Part shown: in pieces, positions 1 through 9,370 of the stretch
Position numbering within the stretch: the first letter of the stretch is position 1
How the letters are laid out: each line of letters begins with the position of its first letter
Assembly (NCBI GenBank): GCA_034008185.1
Contig: CM067084.1
Location: 66,808,612-66,872,611 of the forward strand
Direction of reading: 5' to 3'
Length of the DNA stretch: 64,000 nucleotides
DNA from: Gorsachius magnificus
Taxonomy: Eukaryota; Chordata; Aves; Pelecaniformes; Ardeidae
Translations under genes and position numbers: made by a program
The notes under the pieces: model-generated
The model's input: only the letters and a program-made list of their open reading frames with translations
The model's database searches: none
Told to the model about the DNA's origin: nothing

Positions 1-51
1 GGCTTTTCCTGGGAATAGATTTTATATGCATATGAGCTATAACAGAAAGGC

Positions 52-106
52 GGGATTAGTGGGATTTGCCCAAGCGCTCAGTTATTTAGGCTCTGAATGG
101 GCTCGT
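52..106. repeat. Ancient amniote interspersed repeat fragment (palindromic, unnamed)
   Basis: The stretch runs GGATTTGCCCAAGCGCTCAG and then a TTATTTAGGCTCTGAATGGG-type sequence. It resembles an old palindromic repeat common in sauropsid genomes, whose units read like 'gggattttcaaaagcgcctaa' followed by 'gacttaggagcctaagtccc'. Only about 55 bases match and several positions differ. The identification is from memory of the family pattern and is tentative. Confidence 0.4.
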
Positions 107-797
107 ATTCATCTTCATATCCTCCAGCCACTTTGGAAACCTGACCTTGAAGCAGCCAGTGCATCCTTGTGGGCACATTGCAGGAGCCATCCTCTCATCC
201 AGAGGAAGGCAAGAGGTGGATAAGGACAGGTTGCAATGGTGCGGGGCCCTGCTAACATGAAGTTGACCATGTCATTAATGCCAGTGAGGTTCACTTTGTG
301 TCTGTCTGCAGGTATGCCTTCAACTATACATCAGAGGTGAAGCTGAGATTGAGGACTCCTTTGTTTCAGAGTGGGAAAATACCTACTCTGAACATTGTTT
401 TCCAACTCATTTCTCAGGCCACTAGAATTAATTACTTTTATGGCTGCTCCTGCAGGTCAGCCGGGCAGAGCTCCAGGAAGGTGCATCCCACCACAAACAT
501 GTTGTTGGAGGATTACAGACAAAATTATCCTTCAAGGTAATGAAGTGCTGAGCAGGTGTGTGGGGGGGTGCAAACACTTCTGAGACAGGCTCGGTGGGAA
601 CAAACCCACTACTCTCCCCCCAGGATGGGACCTCAGCATTGCCTTCACTGCAAAGAAGTGCAACATAAGTACAGTTACCACAGTGGGTTGAAAAAAGCCC
701 TTGTCCACAGCGTGCCAATTCCCCGATCTTTTTGCACTCACTTCACAGTGAGGTGGGGCTCCAGGTATAAGCATTTATTGTCGTTGTTGTTGTTATT
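107..797. other. Non-coding stretch, no gene recognised
   Basis: Frames of 60-96 codons occur on both strands here, but they overlap one another and carry no recognisable motif. A CTGCAG-type splice-acceptor-like site lies near 311, without a convincing paired donor. The right end (about 783-797) becomes a (GTT)n/(ATT)n run that abuts the CR1 insertion. Confidence 0.6.
783..797 (+). repeat. GTT/ATT trinucleotide repeat, left flank of CR1
   Basis: A short run of GTT units passes into TTATTA directly before the CR1 3' end. A related TTA/TTATTA-rich run continues on the far side of the CR1 at 1279-1318. The CR1 therefore appears to sit inside a T-rich trinucleotide repeat. Confidence 0.7.
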
Positions 798-1278
798 ATC
801 ATAGAATCATAGAATCATAGAACCATAGAATGTTTTGGGTTGGAAGGCACCCCCTAGCAGTGAGCAGGGACACCGCTAACTAGATCAGGTTGCTCACAGC
901 CCCATCCAACCTGGCCTTGAATGTTTCCAGGGATGGAGCCTCCACTACCTCTCTGGGCAACCTGTTCCAGTGTTTTACCACCCTCATTGTAAAGAATTTC
1001 TTCCTTATATCCAGTCTAAACCTACCCTGGTTTAGTTTAAAACCATTACCCCTTGTCCTGTCACAGCTGGCCCTACTAAAAAGATTTTCCCCATCTTTCC
1101 TATAGGCCCCCTTTAGGTACTGAAAGGCCGTAATCAGGTCTCCCCGCAGCCTTCTCTTCTCCAGGCTGAACAAGCCCAACTCTCTCAGCCTGGCCTCATA
1201 GGAGAGGTGCTCCAGCCCTCGGATCATTTTTGTGGCCCTCCTCTGGACCTGCTCCAACAGTTCCATGTCCTTCTTGTG
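798..1278 (-). mobile_element. CR1 LINE, 5'-truncated copy 1 (minus strand)
   Basis: This is a non-LTR retrotransposon of the CR1 family, the main LINE of birds. On the minus strand it reads from the C-terminal part of ORF2 into a short 3' UTR, and ends in tandem ATTCTATGA-type units (798-833 on the plus strand). Only about 480 bases remain of a full element of several kilobases, which is the usual 5' truncation from incomplete target-primed reverse transcription. The coding remnant is described separately. The 5' break lies near 1278, where the sequence turns into a TTA-rich run. No target-site duplication is evident, as is normal for CR1. Confidence 0.95.
880..1266 (-). pseudogene. CR1 ORF2 C-terminal remnant (reverse transcriptase protein end)
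   Basis: A 128-codon open frame on the minus strand carries the C-terminal region of the CR1 ORF2 protein, downstream of the reverse transcriptase core. Diagnostic strings are [54 protein letters not shown] and [22 protein letters not shown]. The frame ends at the family's usual TAG stop (plus-strand 880-882) after SNLI. The endonuclease domain and the catalytic FADD-type RT motif are absent, lost with the 5' part, so the copy cannot mobilise itself. The ATG at the frame start is only an internal methionine. There are no frameshifts or internal stops, so the copy is not very old. Confidence 0.93.
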
Positions 1279-1318
1279 TTTATTATTTATTATTACTTCT
1301 ATTACTATTATTATTCAT
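1279..1318 (+). repeat. TTA-rich degenerate microsatellite, right flank of CR1
   Basis: A run of TTATTATT-type units interrupted by ACTTCT lies immediately beyond the truncated 5' end of the CR1. Together with the GTT/ATT run at 783-797, it suggests the insertion target was a T-rich trinucleotide tract, or that the tract expanded after insertion. Confidence 0.75.
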
Positions 1319-2154
1319 GTACCTGTGCTCTAAAATGACTGCATGAGCCTTAGGATGCACAGACACAATGGATTATCTCCTAATTTTAACGTGCGATGGA
1401 AAGTTCCAGTTTCTTTTCATTGTTTTACGTGTTTTGCTTTTTTTTTTTAATACAGTGAAATTAAATGCGAGAACCTCATAGCACAGCAATAAGGAAAAAA
1501 AATTAATTGAGCAAAAGTCAGCAAATGCAGAATTATGGTTCCCCCAGCAACTGTAATGAAGGCAGAGAACACATCTATACGCTGGTGTTTGAGTTAACGC
1601 TGCACACTGCCTGGAATACAAATCCTAACTGTGTTCAAGGGGTTGAGTGATGATTACTGTGAGAACCATAACTTTACATTTCCTGACTTTTTGCAATTAA
1701 AATCTCAACCTGGATGATGCATTAGCATAGGCTTTGCATTTAATTTGCTATTTTCCTTAGAATGTATGTGTGTGTTGATTACATTTGAACATTTATACCT
1801 TTTCATCTCATTTATTCTTTTATAAGGGAAAAATCAGGGCAAAACCCATTTACCACATCAGCTCCCTTCTTCTCCCTCACCGTCGGAGGGAAGAGGGAGG
1901 GGAGAAAAGTACAAAAACCTTAGTGCAAGCAGTGCAATTAATTGTAATTTTAGCTCTAAGAGGCATTTACTGATGAATGTAAATTTATATCACTGGTTTT
2001 CTGTTAATATTTATACAGGGACTGGCCAATCCATACAGAGATGCATCTCCTCCAGACCTTTAACCCATACAGAGTTGAGCTAAACATCATTTACACAGCC
2101 TTGGAAGCAAGTCTGACAAGACCTTTGGTGGCCCCAAGACCACAGATTATTTTA
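1319..2154. other. AT-rich non-coding stretch
   Basis: No gene is recognised. It contains a T11 run (about 1438-1448), a purine run GGAGGGAAGAGGGAGGGG (about 1886-1902) and several AT-rich stretches. Frames are all under 85 codons. Confidence 0.6.
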
Positions 2155-2215
2155 GCCCACTGACATTAAAGTCCAGGACTCAGGTCTGCAGTCCTTCTGA
2201 CTGTGTGAAGCCCCA
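2155..2215. repeat. Possible ancient amniote repeat fragment
   Basis: The sequence CCCACTGACATTAAAGTCC followed by CTGCAGTCCTTCTGA resembles one arm of an old sauropsid repeat with the pattern 'ctgcagtccttactcaggcaaaactcccattgacttcaatgg'. The match is short and diverged. Confidence 0.3.
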
Positions 2216-3846
2216 GTGACTTGAAAAGCTCAGGCTTGGGGATGCCTGAAAGTGTGTCTTCATCGTAGGATCTAATCGGACTCCTTCTGTATCATTGCTC
2301 TACCTCCTCACTTAGCCCCGGGGGAATTTAATGGATATAAGGGTCCTTCACACCCTGGCTAGCTGATGTGCTGCACGGTACAGCCAAAACTCCGCCAGTG
2401 CTTTCGCTGGGGACGGTATCCCCAGTGGCACAATGGAAGATCAGACTGACTGAATTCCTCCATTGCTGGATTATAATGTTTTTCTTTCGTTTTCTTCTGT
2501 CTGGAGCAGTCGCTTGTGCTGGTCTGGCTTACAGTCTTTGGGCTTAATGACAGATCAGCAAGAAGGGAAGGATGCAACACAGCTCGCTCTGTTTATGCTG
2601 CGATTTTTATTTTTTCTTCTATTTGTTGTTAATGTGTTGATGCTTACATAATTTTCTTTGACCTTTGCTTTTGTTCTTTGGCACTTTAACCTTTCTTAGT
2701 GGCTCTTTCTTTGCTTTGTGCTCAACCATTTAATGATGGTGACTTCTTCCTATAATTAACTCTATTCCCTTTGTTCTGGGCCTTGTGCTTTTATATCCCA
2801 CTCCCCGTAGAGCCATCAAATTTCTTTTAACCTAAAGGCCCTCTGCCACCAAGGGTAAATCAGCCTTGTCTAAGCTCATTCGCTTGAGCCCACCAAAGAT
2901 AGATTCCCCTCCCTTTCTGTCCATCCTCATATGAGCTCATGTCCATGTAAAGATGTCAGGCATCAAAGTTCAAAGAGAAAATAACTTGGCACACGTTTTC
3001 CAGATGCTGTCAGACTGGTGCTCAGGCTCTGAAGGAATTAAATTATGTGAGTACTCACACTGCTGTCAGAGGCTTGATGCCTTCGAAGAACAAACACTGT
3101 TGTCTTTGAACATATCCTAGTATGCCTGAAAATCACAAAGTTCTACCTCATTGTTCAATTTACCAAAAATTTACCAAAAAATGTGAAATGCTAGGACTGT
3201 TAATTAATGGTGGTGTATAGGATGGATGTGTACCAAAACACATGAATCCAGCATATCTCTATTAGAAGTTACAGAATTCTGGAAAAAAAAGATGACCTAG
3301 AGCAAGATGGCTTAAAACACTGGAAGGAATGGCTTCTGTAAAGTCAGTGTTTGCTCCTTTTATAGGTGAAATTTTTACTTTTCATTTTGACATGGTGGAT
3401 TTTGAAAAACTTCACGTGTCATTCCTAGGACAAATAGCAGACAGACAGAATTCATTTCGTTAAAACCTTACTACATCCCATTGGCAAACAGCGTTTTGTC
3501 AAACTCTTTTGTTCATAATGTTCACAAACGACATTTCATCACATTTTTTGTCAACAGAATGTAATTTTATTCCAATCATTCTGTCAACAAAGAGAAATAC
3601 CATAAAATCACTTTGCTCACAAACATAAATTATATGTTGATTTTGTTTGCAGAAGAAATGGAAGTATCAAAACTTTTTCTGGGCAGAGAATGAAGACGGA
3701 TCGCATTCATTCTGTGTACAAAATATTAATGTTACAGGCAGCAGTTTGTAATTTCTAGGCTGGCTGGAGGGTAGAGCATGCATGAAATTCAGGGTGAAGT
3801 GAAGAAGGAATGTGTGAACGTGCTCATTCCGGCCCTACTTTGGGAC
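2216..3846. other. Non-coding stretch
   Basis: No gene, RNA or clear repeat is recognised. A short tandem of an 11-base AATTTACCAAA unit lies at about 3158-3181. Frames are at most 73 codons. The run from about 3400 to 3720 is AT-rich unique sequence without repeat signatures. Confidence 0.55.
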
Positions 3847-3886
3847 ATTGGAATGAAATCAATGGGCTTTGGATCAGGCCTTTAAA
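3847..3886. repeat. Ancient amniote repeat fragment ('atcaatgggctttggatcaggcc' type)
   Basis: The sequence AAATCAATGGGCTTTGGATC followed by AGGCC matches the end motif of an old repeat common in turtles, crocodilians and birds ('gacttcaatgggctttggatcaggccc'). It is short but well matched. Confidence 0.45.
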
Positions 3887-4689
3887 GTGCCAGATGTGAT
3901 GCGAGGCATTGTATATGTGGAAAGCAAGGAACCCATGGGAGGAGCTATGACTTCATGGAGAGGCAGCTGGGAAGCCATGGAGATACTGTAGGGCATTTTG
4001 CATGGCACGAGGTAGCTGTGTTTAGGTGGCAGAATGGAGTCCCCCACCTGCTCTTTCACTTGCTGTGTGATGTTCTGATTAAGTTTGGGGTTTTTTTCCT
4101 AAATAACTGCTTTCTTGCACAGCATAGGTAATGCATTAGTTTCAAGATGCAGCCTTTTAAAGTGGCTATTTACAGTGTAGGGCCATTGCTCAAGAGCCTA
4201 CATACTCCAGCAAGATACAAGAAAACCTCTGTGTATTTTAGAGTGATTGCCAGCCGCTTTCCATTTTCCCCATTACAGTACATGAACAGCCTCTCCCTTT
4301 GTCCTCATCCTTCAGCCTAATAGTCTAAACATAGCAAAATAGGCAGCTCAAATAATTGTTGGATTTTGAGTGTTTGGCTCACAACTATATGTGCTTTTTG
4401 ATTACTGGTCAAAAGCACCTGTGCAGAATACAGATTTCATTCAGACGTATCAGGGAATGTGCATTCTTTTTTAGCTACTAGCTCTTCAAGAAACCTGGTA
4501 CCTAATCAGGGTATCAAGGAAAATAACGCTGTAGTATTGACTCCTCACACCACAAATGATCACTAGCGAATAACCAGCATCGACAAAGGGTAAGAAAAAA
4601 GCTCATCAGTTAAAGACCATTGTATGAATGATTTTTTGACAATTACAAGTAAGTTGCAGAGTATTTTCCTCTATTAAACTGATTGCAAA
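3887..4689. other. Non-coding stretch
   Basis: No gene is recognised. The only minus-strand frame, of about 60 codons, has no family features. The sequence is unique and moderately AT-rich. Confidence 0.55.
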
Positions 4690-4915
4690 TGGAAAACAAG
4701 GTTCAAATCCTGGACTGGACTGCATTTTGGATCCTTTTGTTCATTTGTCAGCTCTGCCACTGACCTGCTGGGTAACTTTGGGGAAATTGTTTCATCTTTC
4801 TATGCACAAATATCCCATCTATAAAAAAGAGGTAATGGTTCATGTTTCTGTAGTGCTTAATACCTGTGTGGGGAATGCTGCAGAGAAATCAGGGGTTGAA
4901 TTGAATAAAGGACAG
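4690..4915 (+). repeat. MIR-like ancient tRNA-derived SINE (plus strand)
   Basis: The order of landmarks follows MIR. A GGTTCAAATCC box at 4701-4711 matches a tRNA-type RNA polymerase III B box. It is followed by CAGCTCTGCCACTGACCTGC, GGGTAACTTTGGGGAAATTG, a 'cccatctataaaaaagaggtaatgg' segment equivalent to the MIR 'catctgtaaaatgggg' core, and TAGTGCTTAATACCTG. About 35 bases separate the B box from the 'ctctgccac' segment where MIR has almost none. The element is old and strongly diverged. Confidence 0.72.
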
Positions 4916-5039
4916 TCTCCTTTTTAGTTTTTCATGCTCTAACACCTTCTTTTCCTTCCACGTGCACTTGGGTGACTGCTCAAGGCTGATGAGGCTTTCT
5001 CCAAGTGGTCTCAGAGAGTGGTCTCTCTTCTCTTGCTTG
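4916..5039. other. Spacer between MIR-like and L3-like repeats
   Basis: About 120 bases of unremarkable sequence between two old retroelement fossils. No feature is recognised. Confidence 0.5.
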
Positions 5040-5260
5040 TGACCAAGGTCTGGCTGATGCTTCTACTCCTCACCTTGACTACTGCAGATTACTCTTTACC
5101 TGGCCTTTCCAATTGCTCATTTTTTTCCTTGAAGTGATCCAAAACACTGCTGCCAAAACCTTGTCCTTGTTCACCCTGAGACGCGTCTCTGACACAGACT
5201 CATATCTGAACATTGCCTCCCAGCCTCCTAGAGTGCTACTTTCTGATCTCTGTCTTTCCT
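5040..5260 (+). mobile_element. L3/CR1-like ancient LINE fragment (RT C-terminal region)
   Basis: A 161-codon plus-strand open frame (5005-5490) contains HLDYCRLLFTWP from codon 23 and EVIQNTAAK from codon 43. These match the 'LDYCN-L--GLP' and 'LQ-VQNAAARL' block that follows the reverse transcriptase core in the CR1/L2/L3 clade. The nucleotide sequence (CTTGACTACTGCAGATTACT and CAAAACACTGCTGCCAAAAC) fits the old amniote L3-type repeat. Similarity fades after about 5260, although the frame stays open to 5490. The endonuclease and catalytic RT motifs are absent. It is not one of the young CR1 copies and probably predates birds. Confidence 0.6.
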
Positions 5261-5490
5261 TGGCACAGCTTATCAGCAGTGCCAAATGTTCTGCCAGCCT
5301 GGCTTATCGCTTGGCTCATTGCCAGAACTTGCCTTTCCTTCCGACTCCTCCTCCTGTCCCAAGCCTGCACCTCCCTTCCTGGCTACCTCCAGCCTCCATG
5401 GCTGGTATGCTGGAGGGAGGAATGCCTTTGGGTTTAGCTGCTTCCTCAAGTATCTCTTTGGCCTTGTCAATATTCATGCTTCAACTTTGA

Positions 5491-5997
5491 AAATATTACA
5501 GATTCCAATAAACTTCTAGTAATCCTTTTGGAGCCACTGAGTTCCAGGGAGCCACTGTACCTCCGTTGTTTCTGTAGCTGGCATCAGGTAATGTTGCAGA
5601 AAACTGTTCTTCGCTTGCAGCTCTGTATGCAGTTTTCCATGCTAGAACATTTTGTACTTCATTGTAACACCCAGTGGCTTCTGTAACTCTGAATGCATAA
5701 GCACAAATGTTGACTCAGTTGAGTTTAATAGGCTTTCTGTGCACGGGTTTAAAAGAGAATGGGAGGAAGAGATGAACAGCTAATTTCTGAATACTCAACA
5801 GCGCTGTAAAAGCGACTTGTTGAGACACACCAGGGAGTTTTGCAACTTCTTAGGGTTCTTGAAACAGCAGGTGCAGACTATTTGAATCTTGCTTGTAAAA
5901 CAAAATTTTTAGAAGAATGGAAAAAACAACTCTCAGCATCTTGTCTTTGGAAAGCATGTTATGGTTACATGCCAGCACAAGAAAAAGGTTTTAAGTC
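5491..5997. other. Non-coding stretch
   Basis: No gene or repeat is recognised between the L3-like fragment and the second CR1. The sequence is unique and mildly AT-rich. Confidence 0.55.
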
Positions 5998-6510
5998 ATA
6001 GAATCATGGAATAGTTTGGGTTGGAAGGGACTTTAACGATCGCCAAGTCCAAGCCCCCCCTGCCATGGGCAGGGACACCTTCCAATAGATCAGGTTGCTC
6101 AAAGACACATCCAACCTGGCCTTGAACACTTCCAGGGATGGGGCATCCACAACTTCTCTGGGCAACCTCTTCCAGTGCCTCACCACCCTCATCATAAAGA
6201 ATGTCTGTCTTATATGTAATCTAAATCTACCCTCTTTCAGTTTAAAGCCATTACTCCTTGTTCTGTCACTACAGGCCCTTATAAAAAGTCCCTCTCCAGC
6301 TTTCTTGCAGACTCCCTTCAGGTACTGGAAGGCTTCTCTAAGGTCTTCCCTCAGCCTTCTCTTTTCCAGGCTGAACAACCCCAACTCTCTCAGCCTGTCC
6401 TCATAGGAGAGGTGCTCCAGCCCTCTGATCATTTTTGTAGCCCTCCTCTGGACCCCCTCCAACAAGTCCATGCCCTTCCTATGTTGGGGGCCCCAGAGTT
6501 GAATGCAGTA
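5998..6510 (-). mobile_element. CR1 LINE, 5'-truncated copy 2 (minus strand)
   Basis: The plus strand begins TCATAGAATCATGGAATAG, the reverse complement of the CR1 3' tail, then TTGGGTTGGAAGGGACTTTA of the 3' UTR. The coding part continues to GGGGGCCCCAGAGTTGAATG near 6505, where similarity to CR1 stops. About 510 bases remain. The terminal repeat is shorter than in copy 1 (about two units). It has the same orientation as copy 1, with about 4.7 kb between them. Confidence 0.95.
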
Positions 6511-6552
6511 GTTGACAGTAAGTAAAATGGTACAGTAACTAGATTCAAGCAT
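6004..6552 (-). pseudogene. CR1 ORF2 C-terminal remnant with lost stop codon
   Basis: A 182-codon minus-strand frame contains the CR1 ORF2 end: [60 protein letters not shown] and HWKRLPREVVDAPSLEVFKA. In copy 1 translation ends at TAG after SNLI. Here the equivalent codon (plus-strand 6085-6087) reads TAT, so the frame runs on through the 3' UTR for about 30 codons. The first codons (above about 6510) come from flanking DNA, so the ATG is not native. RT catalytic and endonuclease regions are missing. This is a dead fragment. Confidence 0.9.
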
Positions 6553-6825
6553 GCAGTCTCACAGTTCATTTTTAAAAGCGTCCAATAGCATTATTTTCAT
6601 GCTGCTTCTTAAACTGGCCCAGAAGGGTATGGTGTGTCAGTTCATGGGCTTTTATCACTGAGAATGGTGCTTTAAAGAAAGTACAAGTATACATTCAGTC
6701 TTAAGCAGTGATATAATATATTATCTCCTTTCAGAAGTCAACTGGAAGTCAGAGAAGAGATAAATTAATAATTACAAATGCTGCATAATTACACATAAAG
6801 TCCAGTAGCCTTGTGTTAATTGAAA
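6511..6825. other. Non-coding stretch
   Basis: AT-rich unique sequence; no gene or repeat recognised. Confidence 0.5.
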
Positions 6826-6890
6826 ATCCAAGTCCTCATGAGATCAATGGGAATTTTCTGTTGACCTTAGCAGGGAGATAAGCTCATATC
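6826..6890. repeat. Ancient amniote repeat fragment ('tcaatgggaattt' type)
   Basis: AAGTCCTCATGAGATCAATG, then GGAATTTTCTGTTGACCTTA, resembles the old repeat pattern 'cattgacttcaatgggagttttgcctga'. It is diverged and short. Confidence 0.4.
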
Positions 6891-9049
6891 CACTTTGAAG
6901 GCAAGCTTGCTTGCCCAGATTGGTGTTGGTTGCAGTTCCTTACCTTGCAAGGTGAACGTCCTTGAAGCAGAAGAATGATCAGATTTTACAGCCCCTCAGT
7001 CCTCTGGGTCTGCCTTTTCCACCCTTTCTGCTCCCCTCTGCACGAAAGCTGTGCACTGTTTGGCCTTTAACCCTTCTTTCCACATGATCTCTCCCATTTT
7101 TACAGTAATTGGTTCACCTCAGCCCCAGCACACTCAATCAGGGTGCTGTGAGCTAGCCAGAGGGTCTTGCAAAGGAGCCGATTAACCACCACTGGGGCTA
7201 TGACCCTCTGCTGGCATCCTGCAGAGTCAGAGAAGGTGGGGACTGTGTGATCAGCATCACCAGCTCATTAAAAAGTTAGCAAACAGCTTCTAAAAATCAA
7301 AGCATGGGAAATGGCAGCTGTAGTCTGGCAAGCCTTTGAAGCTCTGCCAAAGGGACGGGAGGGCTTGACCGGGTGCTCGCAGCCGCGGCGGTGGCAGCAT
7401 CCCCAGGGAGAGTGGCAAGCAAATGAGCAAGGGCACGCTGACTGCTAGGCTGGAGGATGGTGGCAGAGGAGATCCCTGGTGGTGACCCTGCTGCAGGCGA
7501 GGGTGCTGACAGCCATCTGCAACAGGTCTCACGGCTGGGTCACCCATTCTGGGGCTGTAACTGGAGGATGTGTTCACAGCGGGAGGAAAGGTGACGGCAG
7601 GTGACAGAGCAGCTCTGGAGCAGAATGGCAGCAGCGGACCGAATTAGGGAAACTTGTCTGTGCTTTTGGTGTCCTGGAGGAAATTACAGGGAAGGCAGAA
7701 GGGATTTTGTGGTTATGACCAAGAAAATAATTACCGTGGAGGCTACTGTGTATGACAAAACTGGCTTTTAACATCATCTGAGGGAGGAAGCCATGCGCTT
7801 CCCTCAGCCCATCCTCTTCAGTCTCTGATCAAAGATAGAAGCCAAGCAGAAGATGAAATTAAGTGTGCAATTTCTGATTCATTCTCACTAGGTTTGTGCT
7901 GATTACTTAAACAAAAAAATCAAAGCTAGGATTACAGGCTTAGCAAGGGGAGTGCATATTTCAGCACATACTGGGCTCTTTGTCATTCTGTCACACGGGT
8001 AGAATGAGACTATTAATGCATTGTCCCAGGCAGGCTGCATTATAAAGCCCAGTGGCTAAGTTAAATGAAAAAGGCCTCTAAGAAAAACAACACGCAGCTT
8101 CCTACTGCTCTCTCTTTCTTGCAGAACTGCCTAGGTGAGGCAGGGGAGATACAGTGGAGGGAGTGGTAAGAGCTTTTCATAGAGGAGAAACTCGTGATAG
8201 TCAATAAGGTTCCAGGGCAAAGCAGATTTCCAGTGTCTGCTCACCATCTTACAAATTCTCCTGACTTTCTGAAGTGCTATGTGTCAGCAGGTGACAAATA
8301 TTCCCTCTTTGTGTGCAGGGGAGGAATTACATGATGGGCTGTGAGTGCTTTCCCCAGTTACCTGTTCAGCACTACCGAAAGTGTCTGGGGCATGCAGGGG
8401 CAGCAACATCCCACTTTTAACCATAACATTAGGCCAAAACCAAAGTCACTACTTTTGAAAAGAGCTAAACTGCAGATTGTACAGCCCTCTGCATCACTAT
8501 GAGTTATGTGGGGGCAAAGGCTTGCCTAGTAATTACCCTGTATGCCAGTGACTAGCATCCCTTACAGAAGACATGGGGACCAGCAGTGGCCCTGATGCAA
8601 TTTGGGAAGCCCCGTCTCTTAATATCTGTTATTAGTTCTGGTCTGTTAGTTAAACTCCAAGCCAGTGGTATAACCTACACTATTTCTTGCCTCCCAGATG
8701 TCCACAGCACTCGCAAGTGTCTGGTGCTGAGTCAGCTAGCCAAAAACTTGCCATTCTTTCCAGAGATTAGCTGCTAAATAACAGTAATGACCTGCTCTGA
8801 ATTAATATTACCTCCCTTAAATTTTGGCCACCCCTGGTCAGGGCAATCCCTAAGGAAGTTGCCTGGGTTTTGCAGCAGACCCAAAGCCACCCCACATCCC
8901 CTTAACAGTGCAAGGACGAAGCAACCCCCCTTTCAGTGCTAGCTATCCAGTGGCTGAGAGTGACAGCCTGCTTTTGGGAATCAGTACTAATTACAGCTCA
9001 TAACAGATGTCTCCACTCCACCGCGCTAGGATGTGGGTCCCCCGTGAGA
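6891..9049. other. Non-coding stretch
   Basis: No gene is recognised. Frames are under 100 codons and are shadows of each other. A small GC-rich patch with CGCAGCCGCGGCGG lies at about 7376-7390. The rest is unique AT-leaning sequence. Confidence 0.55.
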
Positions 9050-9370
9050 CCTGCTGTTGCTTTCTGAGAGTCGGAAATCAGTGCTGAAGTGCCTCCGCTG
9101 CTGCTTGCACTGCTCCGGCATCCCGCTGCAGCACCCGGGCCGCCGCCGGCAGGGCATGGACAGCAGCGTGCAAGGGTTGGGGTAGGCTGGGGGCACCAGG
9201 GTGCGGGGGCCAGGCACTGCCGCAGGGGGTTTGGCAGGCTCGGGTGGGTGTGCTGAGCCCACGCCTGCTCTAGGGTGGGTGGAAGGAGCCACCGTGCCCC
9301 TTTCGCAGCCAGGGCTTCTGTTCCTGCCTCTGCAAGCCGCTTGCGCTGTCACCCCGAACAAGTGCACTCA
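9050..9370. other. GC-rich, CpG-containing patch
   Basis: This stretch is clearly richer in G, C and CpG than its surroundings, with CCCGGGCCGCCGCCGGC at about 9136-9152 as its core. Open frames of 113 codons (minus, 9026-9367) and 91 codons (plus, 9201-9476) overlap in antisense and show no domain motif, which is expected because stop codons are rare in GC-rich DNA. It could be a small CpG island or an exon, but nothing here proves either. Confidence 0.45.

Noticed and set aside
798..833. CRISPR-like or satellite repeat from the repeated ATCATAGA units
   Set aside because: It is the normal tandem 3' tail of CR1 in reverse complement.
4690..4720. A tRNA gene, because of the GGTTCAAATCC B box
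   Set aside because: No cloverleaf can be folded around it; downstream sequence follows MIR, a tRNA-derived SINE.
6004..6552. The 182-codon minus-strand frame as a host gene
   Set aside because: It is the CR1 ORF2 end fused to read-through 3' UTR and flanking DNA.
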